A stretch of DNA of 36,395 nt. Origin: an uncultured Alistipes sp. (GTDB taxonomy: Bacteria > Bacteroidota > Bacteroidia > Bacteroidales > Rikenellaceae). The translations under genes and the position numbers were made by a program. This document shows positions 8,435 through 16,155 of this stretch, in pieces. Every line of letters starts with the position of its first letter. Position 1 is the stretch's first letter. The notes under the pieces are model-generated. The model ran no database searches. It worked only from the letters and a program-made list of their open reading frames with translations, and was not told the DNA's origin. Location of the stretch: the NCBI GenBank assembly GCA_949286165.1, contig CASDZK010000064.1, positions 1 through 36,395 on the forward strand, in the 5' to 3' direction.

Positions 8435-9748
8435 ATGCATATCGCAGTTGTAGGAACCGGCTACGTCGGGCTGGTAACCGGTTGTTGTTTCGCCGAGTTG
8501 GGCGTTACCGTCACTTGCATCGATATCGACCGGCAAAAAATAGAAAATCTGAAAAAAGGAATCATTCCCATCTACGAACCGTCGCTGGACGTCATGGTCC
8601 ATCGGAACCAACAGGCGGGACTGCTGCATTTTTCCACCTCACTGGAAGAGGTGTTGCCGCAAGTGGAAATCGTCTTCAGCGCGGTAGGCACTCCTCCCGG
8701 CGAAGACGGAAGCGCCGATCTGCAATACGTGCTGGAGGTAGCCCGCACCATCGGCCGCCACATGACCCGTTACCTGCTGGTCGTGACCAAAAGCACCGTC
8801 CCGGTAGGAACCGCGAAAAAAGTACGGGCCGTCATCGCCGAAGAACTGGCCCGCCGGAACGCGGACATTCCGTTCGACGTCGCCTCCAATCCGGAATTTC
8901 TCAAAGAAGGAAACGCCATCGCCGACTTCATGAAGCCCGACCGGGTCGTTATCGGCGTGGACAGCGAAAAAGCGCGGGAGTTGATGTCCGCCCTCTACCG
9001 TCCGTTGATGATCAACAACTTTCGGGTCATTTTCATGGACATTCCTTCCGCCGAAATGACCAAATACGCCGCCAATGCCATGCTGGCGACGCGCATCAGC
9101 TTCATGAACGACATCGCCAACCTCTGCGAGCGGGTAGGCGCCAACGTCAACCAGGTACGCCACGGCATCGGGGCGGACAACCGCATCGGCAACAAATTTC
9201 TTTATGCCGGTTGCGGCTATGGCGGCTCCTGCTTTCCCAAAGACGTAAAAGCCCTGATCAAGACCGCCGCCGACCACGGCTACCGCCTGCAAACCCTCGA
9301 AGCGGTGGAAGCGGTCAATGAACGGCAGAAAGAGGTATTGTTTCAAAAATTCCGAACGCACTATTCCGGCGATCTCCGGAAATGCACGGCCGCCGTATGG
9401 GGACTCTCCTTCAAACCGGAAACGGACGACATGCGCGAAGCGGCCTCGCTGATTCTCATCGAACAGCTGTTGCGGGCGGGTTGCCGGGTGCGCGCCTACG
9501 ATCCGGTCGCCATGGACGAAGCGCGCAAACATCTGGACGACCGCATTTATTACGCTACGGACATGTACGACGCCGCCGTGGGCTGCGATGTCCTGTTCCA
9601 CGTTACCGAATGGCGCACGTTCCGCATTCCCTCCTGGGACGTTCTGAAAAAAGTCATGAACGGACGCCTGATTATCGACGGCCGGAACATTTACGACAAA
9701 GAGGAAGTGACCCGGAAAGGATTCGATTATTACGGCATCGGCATTTGA
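8435..9748 (+). CDS. ugd: UDP-glucose 6-dehydrogenase
   Basis: 437 residues, the usual length. The NAD-binding Rossmann motif GTGYVGLVTG is at residues 7-16, the central helical domain contains KYAANAMLATRISFMN, and the catalytic cysteine is Cys266 in GYGGSCFPKDV. The C-terminal UDP-binding domain contains WGLSFKPETDDMREAAS. It oxidises UDP-glucose to UDP-glucuronate, a precursor for capsule or exopolysaccharide. A UDP-ManNAc dehydrogenase is a less likely alternative. It is the last gene of the run starting at 1990; its 3' end faces the MATE gene across a repeat-bearing gap. Confidence 0.93.
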   Translation: MHIAVVGTGYVGLVTGCCFAELGVTVTCIDIDRQKIENLKKGIIPIYEPSLDVMVHRNQQAGLLHFSTSLEEVLPQVEIVFSAVGTPPGEDGSADLQYVLEVARTIGRHMTRYLLVVTKSTVPVGTAKKVRAVIAEELARRNADIPFDVASNPEFLKEGNAIADFMKPDRVVIGVDSEKARELMSALYRPLMINNFRVIFMDIPSAEMTKYAANAMLATRISFMNDIANLCERVGANVNQVRHGIGADNRIGNKFLYAGCGYGGSCFPKDVKALIKTAADHGYRLQTLEAVEAVNERQKEVLFQKFRTHYSGDLRKCTAAVWGLSFKPETDDMREAASLILIEQLLRAGCRVRAYDPVAMDEARKHLDDRIYYATDMYDAAVGCDVLFHVTEWRTFRIPSWDVLKKVMNGRLIIDGRNIYDKEEVTRKGFDYYGIGI

Positions 9749-9906
9749 TTCCGCCGAATATCCGGAAACGAAATGAGGGTGTCTAAATAGTCTTCCCTCC
9801 ATACCTTGCCGGCAAGTTGTCCAAAAATTAGTGCACTGCAACTCTTCTTTTCAAAGATACGTAACAGGGTTACGTTAATATTTAATACTGCAAATGTAAA
9901 TGTTCC

Positions 9907-10001
9907 AAAAGGCTTCATCTGCTGCGTTACTGCTTTCCAAAGCTCCGGTCACATACGTCAGCTCATCCGGGAAAAGCAAAGCCTGGCACCTGAAGCCTTT
10001 T
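9907..10001. repeat. Dispersed intergenic repeat, copy 1 (inverted 11-nt ends)
   Basis: The 95-bp unit begins AAAAGGCTTCA and ends TGAAGCCTTTT, a perfect 11-nt inverted repeat. Internally it carries GCTGCGTTACTGCTTTCCAA and CGGTCACATACGTCAGCTC, shared with copies at 23643 and 24894. A GAGGGTGTC motif at 9775, also seen before copy 3, may mark a fragment or the true outer boundary. It lies between the converging ugd and MATE genes; nothing else was recognised in 9749-10017. Confidence 0.7.
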
Positions 10002-10017
10002 ATTTCGTTTTACCCTT

Positions 10018-11379
10018 TTACAAGGTCCGGCGAAACTCCCGGATTTTCCGGCGGATGCGCCAGATCATCAAAACGGCGGCGGTCGTCAAACCGAACGTGA
10101 ACCCGAGAATCAGCCCCTCCGGTCCCATGCCGAACACGAATCCGAACAAATACCCGATCGGCAGGTTCAGCACGAAATAGGAGAAAAAAGCGATCGGCAT
10201 GATGATCCGGACATCCTGCATGCCCCGCAGCGTTCCTACCGACGCGTTTTGCACGCCGTCCGAAAGCTGGAACAGGGCGATAAACAACATCAGCCGGGAA
10301 GCCAGTTCCACCACTTCGGCATTGGAGGTAAAAAGCAGGGGAATATAATGACGGCACGAGATGAATACGAGGGCGGTAAACGTATTCCAAAGCAACGTCA
10401 AATGGTAGGCCGCCTTGACCGCGCCGGCGAGTTCCCCCACATTCCGGGCTCCGTAGCAGTGCGACACCCGGATAGTCGTAGCCGCCCCGACGGACATTAC
10501 GATCATGAACGCGCAGTTGCTGACGGTCATGATGATCTGGTTGGCGCTCAACGCGACCTTGCCGAACCACCCCATCATAATGCCCGTTCCGACGAACGCG
10601 GAAGCTTCCAAAAACATTTGCGACGATATGGGAATCCCCATTTTCAACAACGATTTGACGGTCTGAAACGAATAACTGCGCAGCGAAAAGCCCTGCAGAT
10701 AAATGCGGTACCGGCGTTGCCGGTAAAAATAGGCGATCATGAATACCGGCATCAGCATCCGGGACAGCAAAGTGCCCAAACCGGCCCCTTCGGTCCCCAT
10801 CTCCGGAGCACCCAGATTCCCGTAAATAAAAATCCAGTTGAACCCTATATTCATCAGGTTGCAGACGATGGTCACAGTCATTTCCACCCGGGTATTCCCG
10901 ACCCCTTCCAAAAACTGCTTGAAGGCGAAAAACAACAGGATAAACGGCATGCTGTACACCAACATCCGATAATAGGGAATCGCCATATCCACCACATCTG
11001 CCGGCTGTCCGAGATGATGAATGAACGGAATCACGGCCAACTGTAGCCCCATCATCACGAATCCCAGAAAAGTGTAAAACAAAATCCCGTTCTGGAGCAA
11101 TCCGGCCGAACGGGCTTTGTCTCCCCGAGCATACAATTCCCCCACCAACGGCGTCAAACCGAGCGTAACACCGATACCGGCGATAAACAGGATGAAAAAC
11201 ACCGCTCCTCCGAACGAAGCGGCCGCCAGCGGGGTAGGGTCGTCGCCCCCGTAATGCCCCACCATCACATTGTCGGTAAACTGCACCATAATTTGCCCCA
11301 ACTGCGTCAATACCACAGGCAGGGCCAATTTCAAATTGGCTTTATATTGTTCCTTGTAAACAGAAAATCTATACATCAT
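10018..11379 (-). CDS. MATE family efflux transporter (NorM-like)
   Basis: 453 residues, the typical MATE length, with twelve predicted TM segments in two six-helix halves. Family features include LALPVVLTQLGQIMVQFTDN near residues 17-36, the GHYGGDDPTPLAAASFG stretch in TM1-2, and IPISSQMFLEAS opening the second half. Such inner-membrane proteins exchange Na+ or H+ for cationic drugs, dyes or metabolites; the substrate cannot be predicted. The start ATG at 11379 is preceded by a leader with a 16-nt palindrome (11402-11417) and a TAATTTTG -7 candidate (11483-11490, complement). It is monocistronic as far as visible. Confidence 0.92.
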   Translation of the reverse strand: MMYRFSVYKEQYKANLKLALPVVLTQLGQIMVQFTDNVMVGHYGGDDPTPLAAASFGGAVFFILFIAGIGVTLGLTPLVGELYARGDKARSAGLLQNGILFYTFLGFVMMGLQLAVIPFIHHLGQPADVVDMAIPYYRMLVYSMPFILLFFAFKQFLEGVGNTRVEMTVTIVCNLMNIGFNWIFIYGNLGAPEMGTEGAGLGTLLSRMLMPVFMIAYFYRQRRYRIYLQGFSLRSYSFQTVKSLLKMGIPISSQMFLEASAFVGTGIMMGWFGKVALSANQIIMTVSNCAFMIVMSVGAATTIRVSHCYGARNVGELAGAVKAAYHLTLLWNTFTALVFISCRHYIPLLFTSNAEVVELASRLMLFIALFQLSDGVQNASVGTLRGMQDVRIIMPIAFFSYFVLNLPIGYLFGFVFGMGPEGLILGFTFGLTTAAVLMIWRIRRKIREFRRTL

Positions 11380-11401
11380 CGTCTCGTATCCGCAAAAAAA
11401 T

Positions 11402-11417
11402 ACGGGACCCGTCCCGT
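11402..11417. promoter_or_regulatory. 16-nt palindrome in the MATE gene leader
   Basis: ACGGGAC-CC-GTCCCGT is a perfect 7-bp inverted repeat with a 2-nt centre, 23 nt upstream of the MATE start. It could be an operator or a small RNA hairpin; no regulator can be named. Confidence 0.4.
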
Positions 11418-11482
11418 TTCAATCCGTTCTTGTCGCCGCGGTCGCGGTTCCGAACGCAACGCCGTTTCCCGCATATTCGGGA

Positions 11483-11490
11483 CAAAATTA
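11483..11490 (-). promoter_or_regulatory. -7 element (TAATTTTG) candidate for the MATE gene
   Basis: On the complement TAATTTTG matches TAnnTTTG and would give a leader of about 97 nt containing the palindrome at 11402-11417. No clear TTTG lies at -33. Confidence 0.45.
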
Positions 11491-11527
11491 GCAAAGTAAC
11501 GGATAATCTCCATACGAACCTATATAA

Positions 11528-11691
11528 GAGCCTGTTTAAAATATTTTTTCGTCACTTTTCTCATCAGCTCTTTTCGGCCCTTTTCTTCCTCCTTTTTCGG
11601 TCGTATAGTATCGCCGTACTCCTTCAAAAGAAGAAAAAAGGTCTCGAAAATAACCCAAATTAAAAACAACGATTAAAATTTAAACAGGCTC
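11528..11691. repeat. MITE-like palindromic element, copy B
   Basis: This 164-bp element has perfect 13-nt inverted ends (GAGCCTGTTTAAA / TTTAAACAGGCTC). The left half is T/C-rich and the right half A/G-rich, with the centre GTATAGTATCGCCGTACT, so the whole folds as an imperfect hairpin. It shares end core and internal order with copy A (1621-1827). It lies in the divergent MATE/DNA polymerase III gap. The rest of 11380-12011 holds only promoter candidates; an 87-codon minus-strand ORF across 11673-11936 has no recognisable features. Confidence 0.7.
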
Positions 11692-11909
11692 CAAGTTTCC
11701 TTTCCCGACATCGCCTTCATGCGGAAAAAGCCTCCGAAATTCATAAAACGACACGGGCAAAAGACACTCCGCCTTTCCCTCTTTTCCCTTCCTATGCAAT
11801 AAACATAAACAACTGCATAACAATCCAATCCATGCTGAAAAATCGTCATTCCAGTCCCATTTTCCGCAACGGATGCAGTTACCGTGCACGGCTTTTCGCT
11901 TTTTCTCCG

Positions 11910-11917
11910 TATCTTTA
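11910..11917 (+). promoter_or_regulatory. -7 element (TATCTTTA) candidate for the holB-folK pair
   Basis: TATCTTTA is one mismatch from TAnnTTTG and lies about 95 nt before ATG 12012, or 38 nt before the alternative ATG 11955. Confidence 0.45.
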
Positions 11918-12011
11918 CTTCAAATAGGAAAACCATTTCGATAAGCCGAACGCAATGAAATTCATTTCAATTGCCGAGGCGAGAAATGGCCGAAAGAAAT
12001 TCAACGAAATC

Positions 12012-13172
12012 ATGAAATTCAATGAAGTGGTCGGCCTGCAATCGGTAAAAGACTGGCTGGTACGCGATGCGGACGCAGGAAAAATTCCGCATGCCCAATT
12101 GTTTCAAGGCAAACCGGGATCGGGAGTGCTTCCGCTGGCGATAGCCTATGCGCAATACATCCATTGCGAACACCCGCAAAACGGCGATTCCTGCGGCGTA
12201 TGCCGCTCCTGTTACCAGATCGCCCGGTTGGAGCACCCCGATCTCCACTTCGTGTTTCCCGTGAACAAAAGCGTCTATGCCGTAGGTACGAGCGCCAGCG
12301 GAGACTTGACCAGCGATTCCCTGATGGGAAAATGGCGCGAAATGGTACTGGACCGAAGCGTTCCTCCCGGTTACTTCAACGAACGGGCCTGGTACGACTG
12401 CATCGAGCTGGGGAAAAATTCACAAGGGAACATCGCCCGGGGAGAAGCGGCCGAAATTACCCGCAAACTGGGATATAAGTCATTCGAGAACGGATATAAA
12501 ACCGTCATTATCTGGATGAGCGAACGGATGAACGACACGGCGGCGAACGCCCTGTTGAAACTGTTCGAAGAGCCCGACGAAAACACTTTGTTCCTGCTGT
12601 TGTGCGAAGACAGCGGAACCCTTTTGAAAACCATCGTGTCGCGCACGCGCACGGTTTACGTGCCGCCCGTGGAACCGTCCGCCATGGCGGAATTCCTACA
12701 GGAACGGTACGGACGAGAAAATCCGTTGTGCCTGCCGGTAGCCAAAGCGGCAGGCGGAGACGTGATCCGGGCAGTGGACCTGATGGAAACCCGGGGCGCC
12801 GGAGACGAAAATTTCGAATGGTTCGCAGAAATCATGCGCCGTTGTTTCTACACCGACCATCTGGGCTTGATCCAATGGGCAGAAAACATGGCTTCGCTGC
12901 CCCGTGAGAGTCAGAAAGGATTCCTGGAATATGCCCTGAACATGCTCCGAGAAAGTTTCATGTACTCCCTGCAAATGGATACGGTATCGTACGCCTACGG
13001 CCGGGAAGCCGATTTTCTGCGGAAATTCTCCCCCTACGTGCATCATAAAAACATGGAAACCCTGACGGAAGCTTTCGAGAAAGCGGCTCTGCACATCCGG
13101 CAAAACGGAAATCCGAAAATCGTATGGACCCACTTCGCCCTTTCCATCAGCAAACAGATCTACAAATTATAG
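12012..13172 (+). CDS. holB: DNA polymerase III delta'-like clamp-loader subunit
   Basis: 386 residues of a clamp-loader AAA+ protein. It opens MKFNEVVGLQSVKDWL, and a four-cysteine zinc module HCEHPQNGDSCGVCRSC spans about residues 50-66. The DnaX/HolB-like stretch NDTAANALLKLFEEP lies near residues 178-192, followed by SRTRTVYVPP. The Walker A region reads GKPGSGVLPLA, lacking the canonical GK[ST], as expected for a non-hydrolysing delta' subunit. An in-frame ATG at 11955 adds 19 residues, but homologues usually begin at the residue chosen here. folK follows after 4 nt. Confidence 0.88.
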   Translation: MKFNEVVGLQSVKDWLVRDADAGKIPHAQLFQGKPGSGVLPLAIAYAQYIHCEHPQNGDSCGVCRSCYQIARLEHPDLHFVFPVNKSVYAVGTSASGDLTSDSLMGKWREMVLDRSVPPGYFNERAWYDCIELGKNSQGNIARGEAAEITRKLGYKSFENGYKTVIIWMSERMNDTAANALLKLFEEPDENTLFLLLCEDSGTLLKTIVSRTRTVYVPPVEPSAMAEFLQERYGRENPLCLPVAKAAGGDVIRAVDLMETRGAGDENFEWFAEIMRRCFYTDHLGLIQWAENMASLPRESQKGFLEYALNMLRESFMYSLQMDTVSYAYGREADFLRKFSPYVHHKNMETLTEAFEKAALHIRQNGNPKIVWTHFALSISKQIYKL

Positions 13173-13176
13173 ACGA

Positions 13177-13695
13177 ATGGAAAGGAAAACCGAAGTCGTG
13201 CTGCTGACCGGCGGAAATCTGGGCAATATCCGGCAAACCCTGGCCGACATCCGGACGCTTGCGCAAGACAAGATCGGGAAGTTGCGCGCCGAATCGTCCA
13301 TATACGAATCGCCGGCTTGGGGATTCAAAAGCGAATTCCCGTTTCTGAACCAGGCATTGGTGCTGCAAACGGCATTATCCGCCCGGGAAGTATTGGCCGC
13401 GATATGGGACATGGAAGCGGCCTACGGAAAAGACATACGGTCCTATTTCGACACGAAGGGACGGAAAATCAAATCGGAAAAAAAAATCGACGGAACAACG
13501 GTTTACCGATCGCGTTCCATCGATATAGACATTTTATTTTACGGAAACGATGTCATCGACGACGATTACCTGACCGTTCCCCATCCTTTGCTCCCTTACC
13601 GCCGGTTCGTGCTGGAACCGTTGAATGAGATCATGCCCGACTTCCGGCATCCCGTTTCGGGAAAAACGGTCCGGGAACTTTACGATTCGCTTTGA
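13177..13695 (+). CDS. folK: 2-amino-4-hydroxy-6-hydroxymethyldihydropteridine pyrophosphokinase
   Basis: 172 residues. It transfers pyrophosphate from ATP to 6-hydroxymethyl-7,8-dihydropterin in folate synthesis. Characteristic elements are LLTGGNLGN at the N-terminus, SSIYESPAWGF, then RSRSIDIDILFYGND with the two Mg2+-binding aspartates, and VPHPLLPYRRFVLEPL. A Lys-rich insertion of roughly ten residues (RKIKSEKKIDGTTVY) precedes the DIDIL motif; it is longer than in E. coli FolK. It follows holB by 4 nt, presumably co-transcribed. Its last 16 bases overlap the 3' end of the opposing wzz-like gene. Confidence 0.93.
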   Translation: MERKTEVVLLTGGNLGNIRQTLADIRTLAQDKIGKLRAESSIYESPAWGFKSEFPFLNQALVLQTALSAREVLAAIWDMEAAYGKDIRSYFDTKGRKIKSEKKIDGTTVYRSRSIDIDILFYGNDVIDDDYLTVPHPLLPYRRFVLEPLNEIMPDFRHPVSGKTVRELYDSL

Positions 13696-14765
13696 TCCGG
13701 TTCCGGCTTCGGCTCGATCGGGAAAAAATCGCGAAACAGAATCATGCCCGATTTCACGAACACGCCCAAGAAAAGAAACGCGATGACGATCAGCGTTTTT
13801 TTCGGAGAAGCCGGAATGACGGGAACCTGAGCCGGTTCTATTATGGTCGCGATCGGCGTAGCGTTTTGCAGTTTCATCTTGTTGTTCTCCACCTGCTGCG
13901 CCGTCTGGTTGTATATGTTATAAGCCAGATTCCGTTCATTTTCCAACCGGTCCAGTTTGACCCTCAATTTGAAGGAAATCACGTTCTGGTTCTGGTCCAA
14001 CGCTTTCGCCAGGGAATCCTCGGCCCGATAATACTTCTCCTTAGCCTCTTCGTAGAGCTTGATGCTGATGTTCAGATCTTCTTTGGTCTTGCCGGTTTGA
14101 TAGACGATCATGTATTTTTGCAGCTTGCAAAACATGGAATCGGCGATAAGGGCGGCGACATAAGGGTCCTGCATCGTGGCCGACAAGGTCAGCAATCCCG
14201 TTTTCTTATCTTCCGACGCTCCCAACCTCTCGGTCAGCGCCTTAATGAAATCCCGGTATTTTTTGGGCAGATTGCGAATATCTTTCTCTTCTCCTTCTCC
14301 TTCATCTTTTTTCCCGGCGATCCAACCGATAATAGTTCCCGGAAGTTTAAACACGGCTCCCCACCACGGACTTTTGATTTCCTCGTTCAGGTAATCGGCA
14401 AATGCAAATTCATTCCCCTCTTTGTCTGTTACCCGAATATCGGCAAATTCGAGCAGAAACGGCGTGCTTTTGACAATATCGGGATAAATCTGAGACGTGA
14501 TCCCTCCTATTTCCCCACTTCCGAGATTGATACCCGCTAAATTGGCCAATCCGTTGACCTGGTCGGAAGACGAATTGTTATTTTCGAGTGCCATGATTAC
14601 CCGGGTCTCGTATTCCCGGGGAATACTGAAAGCGACGATAATGCCAATGACGACACTGCAACCCGCAAATTTGAATATGGCCTTCCGCTGTTTCCACAAC
14701 TTTTTGACCAACTCCACCAGATCGATTTCCTGTTCTGTATTCGACGAAGGAATGTTTTCCTGCAT
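13680..14765 (-). CDS. Wzz/chain-length determinant family protein
   Basis: 361 residues. A TM helix at about 32-50 is followed by a periplasmic domain with a coiled-coil-rich stretch (about 215-310) and a second TM helix (about 325-345) after the Pro-rich PAQVPVIPASPKKT, the arrangement of Wzz/polysaccharide co-polymerase proteins that set O-antigen or capsule chain length. No cytosolic tyrosine-kinase domain follows. ATG 14765 is chosen because a perfect promoter (14784-14814, complement) would otherwise lie within the frame starting at 14813. Its 3' end overlaps folK by 16 bp. No glycosyltransferase cluster is adjacent; ugd is the nearest polysaccharide gene. Confidence 0.88.
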   Translation of the reverse strand: MQENIPSSNTEQEIDLVELVKKLWKQRKAIFKFAGCSVVIGIIVAFSIPREYETRVIMALENNNSSSDQVNGLANLAGINLGSGEIGGITSQIYPDIVKSTPFLLEFADIRVTDKEGNEFAFADYLNEEIKSPWWGAVFKLPGTIIGWIAGKKDEGEGEEKDIRNLPKKYRDFIKALTERLGASEDKKTGLLTLSATMQDPYVAALIADSMFCKLQKYMIVYQTGKTKEDLNISIKLYEEAKEKYYRAEDSLAKALDQNQNVISFKLRVKLDRLENERNLAYNIYNQTAQQVENNKMKLQNATPIATIIEPAQVPVIPASPKKTLIVIAFLFLGVFVKSGMILFRDFFPIEPKPEPDQSES

Positions 14766-14783
14766 AGTTAAAATTTTATAGTG

Positions 14784-14814
14784 CAAAGGTAAAATATATT
14801 CAAACTCCGTCAAA
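14784..14814 (-). promoter_or_regulatory. Promoter TTTG-N19-TACCTTTG for the wzz-like gene
   Basis: On the complement, TTTG (14814-14811) is followed by exactly 19 nt and TACCTTTG (14791-14784), a perfect match to the Bacteroidota primary sigma consensus. The predicted leader is about 13 nt, which fixes the start at 14765. Confidence 0.85.
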
Positions 14815-14828
14815 AATAAAACCTTTAT

Positions 14829-14859
14829 TTTCTTAGGTATAAAAAAATGATTATCTTTG
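14829..14859 (+). promoter_or_regulatory. Promoter TTTC-N19-TATCTTTG for lpxK
   Basis: TATCTTTG at 14852-14859 is a perfect -7 element, with TTTC at 14829-14832 spaced by 19 nt. It lies back-to-back with the wzz promoter and implies a leader of about 204 nt before lpxK. Confidence 0.7.
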
Positions 14860-15017
14860 AAAGGATAAGGCCGGCAACCGGAACCTCAAAACGGTTTTCC
14901 GCATGTTTCGGACCCTTCGCAAAGGACATATCCTCTGATAATCAAAAACATATCGGAATACAAGTCTATGCGGGACCAAACGAACCCAACCGGTTGCAGC
15001 CGTAAAAACCGAGATCG

Positions 15018-15042
15018 GCCGTTTCGGTACGTCCGAAACGGC
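15018..15042 (+). promoter_or_regulatory. Strong hairpin in the lpxK leader
   Basis: GCCGTTTCGG-TACGT-CCGAAACGGC is a perfect 10-bp stem with a 5-nt loop, ending 27 nt before the lpxK ATG. There is no following U-tract, so it is not a standard terminator; it may affect translation or mRNA stability (inference). Confidence 0.5.
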
Positions 15043-15069
15043 GGCGCGGAGTTTAATGATTACGAAATT

Positions 15070-16155
15070 ATGCTGAAAATAATAACGGCTCCTTTATCCT
15101 GGCTATACGGACTGGCCATATTCCTGCGACACAAGATGTTCGACGCGGGTGTACTGAAAAGTACGGAATTCGACATTCCGATTGTTTGCGTAGGCAACGT
15201 GACGGTCGGAGGAACGGGCAAGACACCGCATATAGAATACCTGATCAAACTGTTGTCTCAATCTTACCGGGTTGCGGTGCTTTCGCGCGGCTACAAACGC
15301 AAAAGCAAAGGATTCCTGCTGGTAGAACCCGGCTCGTCCAGCCGGAAAGTGGGCGACGAACCCAAACAAATCAAACTGAAATTCCCCCGCATTCCGGTAG
15401 CCGTATGCGAAAAAAGGGTGGAAGGGGTAAACCGTTTGCGGGAACTGTTTCCCGACATCAATTTAGTTCTGCTGGACGACGGCTTCCAACACCGGCACAT
15501 ACAAACCTGGCTGAATATCGTCCTCATGGATTACGAGCACCCGGTTTACGAAGACCACCTGCTCCCTATGGGACGCCTGCGCGACCTGCCGTCCCGTTTG
15601 GACAAGGCCGATATCGTCATCGTTACCAAATGCCCGTCGGACATCAAGCCGATCGATATGCGTGTCATATCGAAACATCTGAACCTTTATCCTTACCAGT
15701 CCCTCTTCTTTACGAAAATACGTTCTTTCGATCCGGTTCCCTTGTACGGCAGCGAATACGACTGTCCGCCCTTGCGCCGGGGACAGGACGTGGTGGTCAT
15801 GGCCGCGATCGCCAATCCCGATTACCTGATCCGATCGGTATCGGCCCGCTATCATGTGGTGGACACCTTGATTTTTTCGGACCACCATGCCTATAAAACC
15901 CGCGACCTGAAAATCATGGAAGAGGCGTTGGCCCGCGGAAAGAAAGACACGGCGATCGTGGTAACGGACAAAGACGCCGTAAAATTATCCAACAGCCGCA
16001 AAATTCCGGAACATATCAAGCGAAAGCTGTACAGCATACCGATAGAAATCGCCTTCATGAACGATTTCGTGAACAACAACGAAACCACTTTCTACAATAA
16101 ACTGATGCTTTATGTTACGCAGAATCAACGACACGCTGTGCTCAATCCGGAATAA
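15070..16155 (+). CDS. lpxK: Tetraacyldisaccharide 4'-kinase
   Basis: 361 residues. It phosphorylates the 4' position of the lipid A disaccharide at the inner leaflet of the inner membrane. Family marks are the N-terminal hydrophobic anchor (ITAPLSWLYGLAIFLRHKMF), the P-loop VGNVTVGGTGKTPH near residues 40-53, LSRGYKRKSKG, VGDEPKQI, DDGFQHRHI and HLLPMGRLRDLPSRL. Length is normal. The frame is open upstream to 14968, but ATG 15070 gives the canonical N-terminus. Its end overlaps the next gene by 44 nt. Lnt and LpxK together indicate a standard outer-membrane lipid/lipoprotein programme. Confidence 0.95.
   Translation: MLKIITAPLSWLYGLAIFLRHKMFDAGVLKSTEFDIPIVCVGNVTVGGTGKTPHIEYLIKLLSQSYRVAVLSRGYKRKSKGFLLVEPGSSSRKVGDEPKQIKLKFPRIPVAVCEKRVEGVNRLRELFPDINLVLLDDGFQHRHIQTWLNIVLMDYEHPVYEDHLLPMGRLRDLPSRLDKADIVIVTKCPSDIKPIDMRVISKHLNLYPYQSLFFTKIRSFDPVPLYGSEYDCPPLRRGQDVVVMAAIANPDYLIRSVSARYHVVDTLIFSDHHAYKTRDLKIMEEALARGKKDTAIVVTDKDAVKLSNSRKIPEHIKRKLYSIPIEIAFMNDFVNNNETTFYNKLMLYVTQNQRHAVLNPE

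Noticed and set aside
8639..9841. A 400-codon open frame opposite ugd
   Set aside because: The same antisense effect; no motifs, and ugd is conserved along its full length.
11673..11936. An 87-codon minus-strand ORF near the palindromic element
   Set aside because: Cys/Arg/Phe-rich with no signal, motif or promoter, and it begins within the repeat's flank; probably non-coding.
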